Assembly: GCA_025463665.1 (NCBI GenBank) | Contig: JAODAY010000162.1 | Span: 1-6,042 of the forward strand | DNA from: Microbacteriaceae bacterium | GTDB taxonomy: Bacteria > Actinomycetota > Actinomycetes > Actinomycetales > Microbacteriaceae | Length of the DNA stretch: 6,042 bases | Reading direction: 5' to 3' | Part shown: positions 5,118 through 6,042 of the stretch, piece after piece | Layout: each line of letters starts with the position of its first letter | Numbering within the stretch: the first letter of the stretch is position 1 | Translations under genes and position numbers: made by a program | Notes under the pieces: generated by a model | Databases searched by the model: none | What the model saw: the letters and a program-made list of their open reading frames with translations, nothing else | What the model was told of the DNA's origin: nothing

Positions 5118-5486
5118 ATGGACATGCGGCTCGAACTTATCCCACTGCCCTCGACCGAAGTCGACCGCAGCAAGGCCTTCTACATCGACCGCGTCGGTTT
5201 CCTGCTCGACCACGACGTGCAGCCCGGGAACGGCATGCGGATCGTGCAGATGACCCCACCCGGCTCGGCCTGTTCAATCGTCATCGGAGTCGGGATGACG
5301 GACGGGCACGCGTATCCGGTCAACGGCATCCACCTCGTCGTCGACGACCTCGACGCGGCTCGCGAGACGCTTCTGGGCCGCGGCGTGGAGGTCTCTGACG
5401 TCAGCGACATGGGCGGCGGAGTCCGCTACGCCTACTTCTCCGACCCCGACGGCAACTCCTGGGCACTCCAACAGATCGACCGCTGA
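5118..5486 (+). CDS. VOC / glyoxalase-bleomycin resistance-fold protein
   Basis: The 122-residue protein is a single vicinal-oxygen-chelate unit of normal length with two beta-alpha-beta repeats. The N-terminal half has LELIPLPSTEVDRSKAFYID at about 5-24 and continues RVGF, then MRIVQMTPPGSACSIVIG at 40-57; the C-terminal half has NGIHLVVDDLDAARETL at 69-85 and YFSDPDGNSWALQQI at 106-120. These match the small VOC proteins annotated as glyoxalase or bleomycin-resistance/dioxygenase superfamily. Substrate and metal ligands cannot be assigned from the sequence; members include isomerases, dioxygenases and drug-binding proteins. ATG 5118 is fixed by AGAAAGGA at 5103-5110. The decayed ArsR gene directly upstream was probably its original repressor and operon partner, so expression is now likely driven by whatever promoter remains in 4880-5100. 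The gene shows no damage. Confidence 0.92.
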   Translation: MDMRLELIPLPSTEVDRSKAFYIDRVGFLLDHDVQPGNGMRIVQMTPPGSACSIVIGVGMTDGHAYPVNGIHLVVDDLDAARETLLGRGVEVSDVSDMGGGVRYAYFSDPDGNSWALQQIDR

Positions 5487-5550
5487 CCACCGTCCAAAAT
5501 GGAGCCACAAAAACGGGGATCCTGCAAAGCACCCGCTCTTCGCGCCGACT

Positions 5551-5573
5551 TCAACGTTGACCACTGCTAGCAG
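5551..5573. repeat. Two adjacent 10-bp perfect palindromes
   Basis: TCAACGTTGA at 5551-5560 and CTGCTAGCAG at 5564-5573 are each perfectly self-complementary and separated by CCA. They lie in the 181-bp gap between the convergent VOC and acyltransferase genes. Without loops they are poor RNA hairpins, so a protein-binding site or chance is more likely than a terminator. The rest of this gap shows no gene or clear terminator. Confidence 0.35.
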
Positions 5574-5667
5574 CGCACCATGACGGACAGGCAGACCGCC
5601 CGAAGGTGCTTGCATTGGTGAGCGGTGTTCGCAATGTAAACCGGACGATTCGTGCGACGAGATCGGA

Positions 5668-6042
5668 TCAGCGCACGGGCTTGAGGCCGGTTAGGGCCCG
5701 GCTGTGAGGGATGCGAAGGAGCAGCAGGCCAATGGCCCAGGCGATTCCGATCGTGGTGATGAAGACCATTGGTTTGGGTAAGCCGAGTGATTGGACGACG
5801 GTGATCACCGCCGGGTGGATGAACAACACGGTCAGCGTCGCCTTCGCGAGCGCGGTGGCCACCCGAGGCAGCCGGCCAATAACGCCGCCTACATCCGCTC
5901 GTTCGACACCCGCTGCGGCGCTGACACCCAAGCGAGCGGGTCCGTCGTCCAGCAAGCCCTGCGCTAGGAGGATGAATCCGACGGAGACGGCGATTGCGAG
6001 CGCCACGCTCACGACCGGGGTGCCCACGTCGAGCCGTTTCAG
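5668..6042 (-). CDS. Acyltransferase-3-like membrane protein, C-terminal part (start outside window)
   Basis: On the minus strand an open frame enters at 6042 and ends with TGA at 5670-5668, giving 124 residues. It starts LKRLDVGTPVVSV and the frame is open to the edge, so the GTG at 6027 is probably internal. Hydrophobic segments lie at about 8-30, 68-87 and 92-110, separated by a Gly/Asp-rich loop at 31-60. The segment KATLTVLFIHPAVITVV at 67-83 resembles the penultimate or last helices of acyltransferase-3 (OafA/YrhL-type) proteins, which often carry a Leu/Tyr-x-x-HP motif here, and the tail RIPHSRALTGLKPVR is a typical basic cytoplasmic end. Those enzymes O-acetylate cell-surface sugars or small molecules. 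The catalytic N-terminal region is not in the window, so the family call rests on the C-terminal pattern alone. Confidence 0.65.
   Translation of the reverse strand: MKRLDVGTPVVSVALAIAVSVGFILLAQGLLDDGPARLGVSAAAGVERADVGGVIGRLPRVATALAKATLTVLFIHPAVITVVQSLGLPKPMVFITTIGIAWAIGLLLLRIPHSRALTGLKPVR

Noticed and set aside
5274..5615. Minus-strand open frame across the VOC gene end
   Set aside because: It is antisense to conserved VOC motifs and has no domain pattern of its own.
1..6042. tRNA, rRNA, CRISPR array, insertion sequence or prophage attachment site
   Set aside because: No cloverleaf-type sequence, regularly spaced repeats, transposase motifs or flanking direct repeats were found by reading both strands.

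Overview
The window is GC-rich, uses GTG starts and G/C-ending codons, and carries families common in high-GC Gram-positive bacteria. An actinobacterium is the most likely source, possibly a Microbacteriaceae-type genome. That placement is an inference from codon style and gene content; there is no rRNA, tRNA, CRISPR array or insertion sequence to anchor it.

Layout. Positions 1-678 (+) hold the C-terminal part of a HupE/UreJ-type membrane protein whose start lies upstream of the window. After 131 bp with a candidate promoter and a dyad, positions 810-3409 (+) form a compact three-gene operon: a six-helix ferric-reductase-like flavocytochrome, an exported FMN-binding domain protein that overlaps it by 4 bp, and an ApbE-type FAD:protein FMN transferase starting 6 nt later. 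Together they suggest a transmembrane electron path: NAD(P)H to FAD to two b hemes to an FMN covalently attached to the small outer protein, with ApbE as the enzyme that attaches it. A perfect 7-bp hairpin follows the operon.

Positions 3410-3947 are a 538-bp stretch with no convincing gene but several dyads. Next come a 27-residue single-helix membrane protein (3948-4031) and, 3 nt later, a membrane protein built from two gapless tandem copies of one domain (4035-4712, DUF6766-like).

Positions 4713-5117 look like a regulator graveyard: a frameshifted piece of a TetR-type helix-turn-helix, a cluster of short inverted repeats, and the first 30 or so codons of an ArsR-type regulator with its start codon apparently changed to ATT. 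An intact VOC (glyoxalase-fold) gene follows at 5118-5486; ArsR genes often sit directly before such genes, so this one has probably lost its local repressor. The right end (5668-6042, minus strand) is the C-terminal part of an acyltransferase-3-like membrane protein, convergent with the VOC gene.

Most of the window is conventional accessory actinobacterial content. The points most worth a second look are the 27-residue protein coupled to the duplicated-domain protein, the double regulator remnant, and the Asp-to-Asn change in the flavinylation motif together with an ApbE that has no visible export signal.
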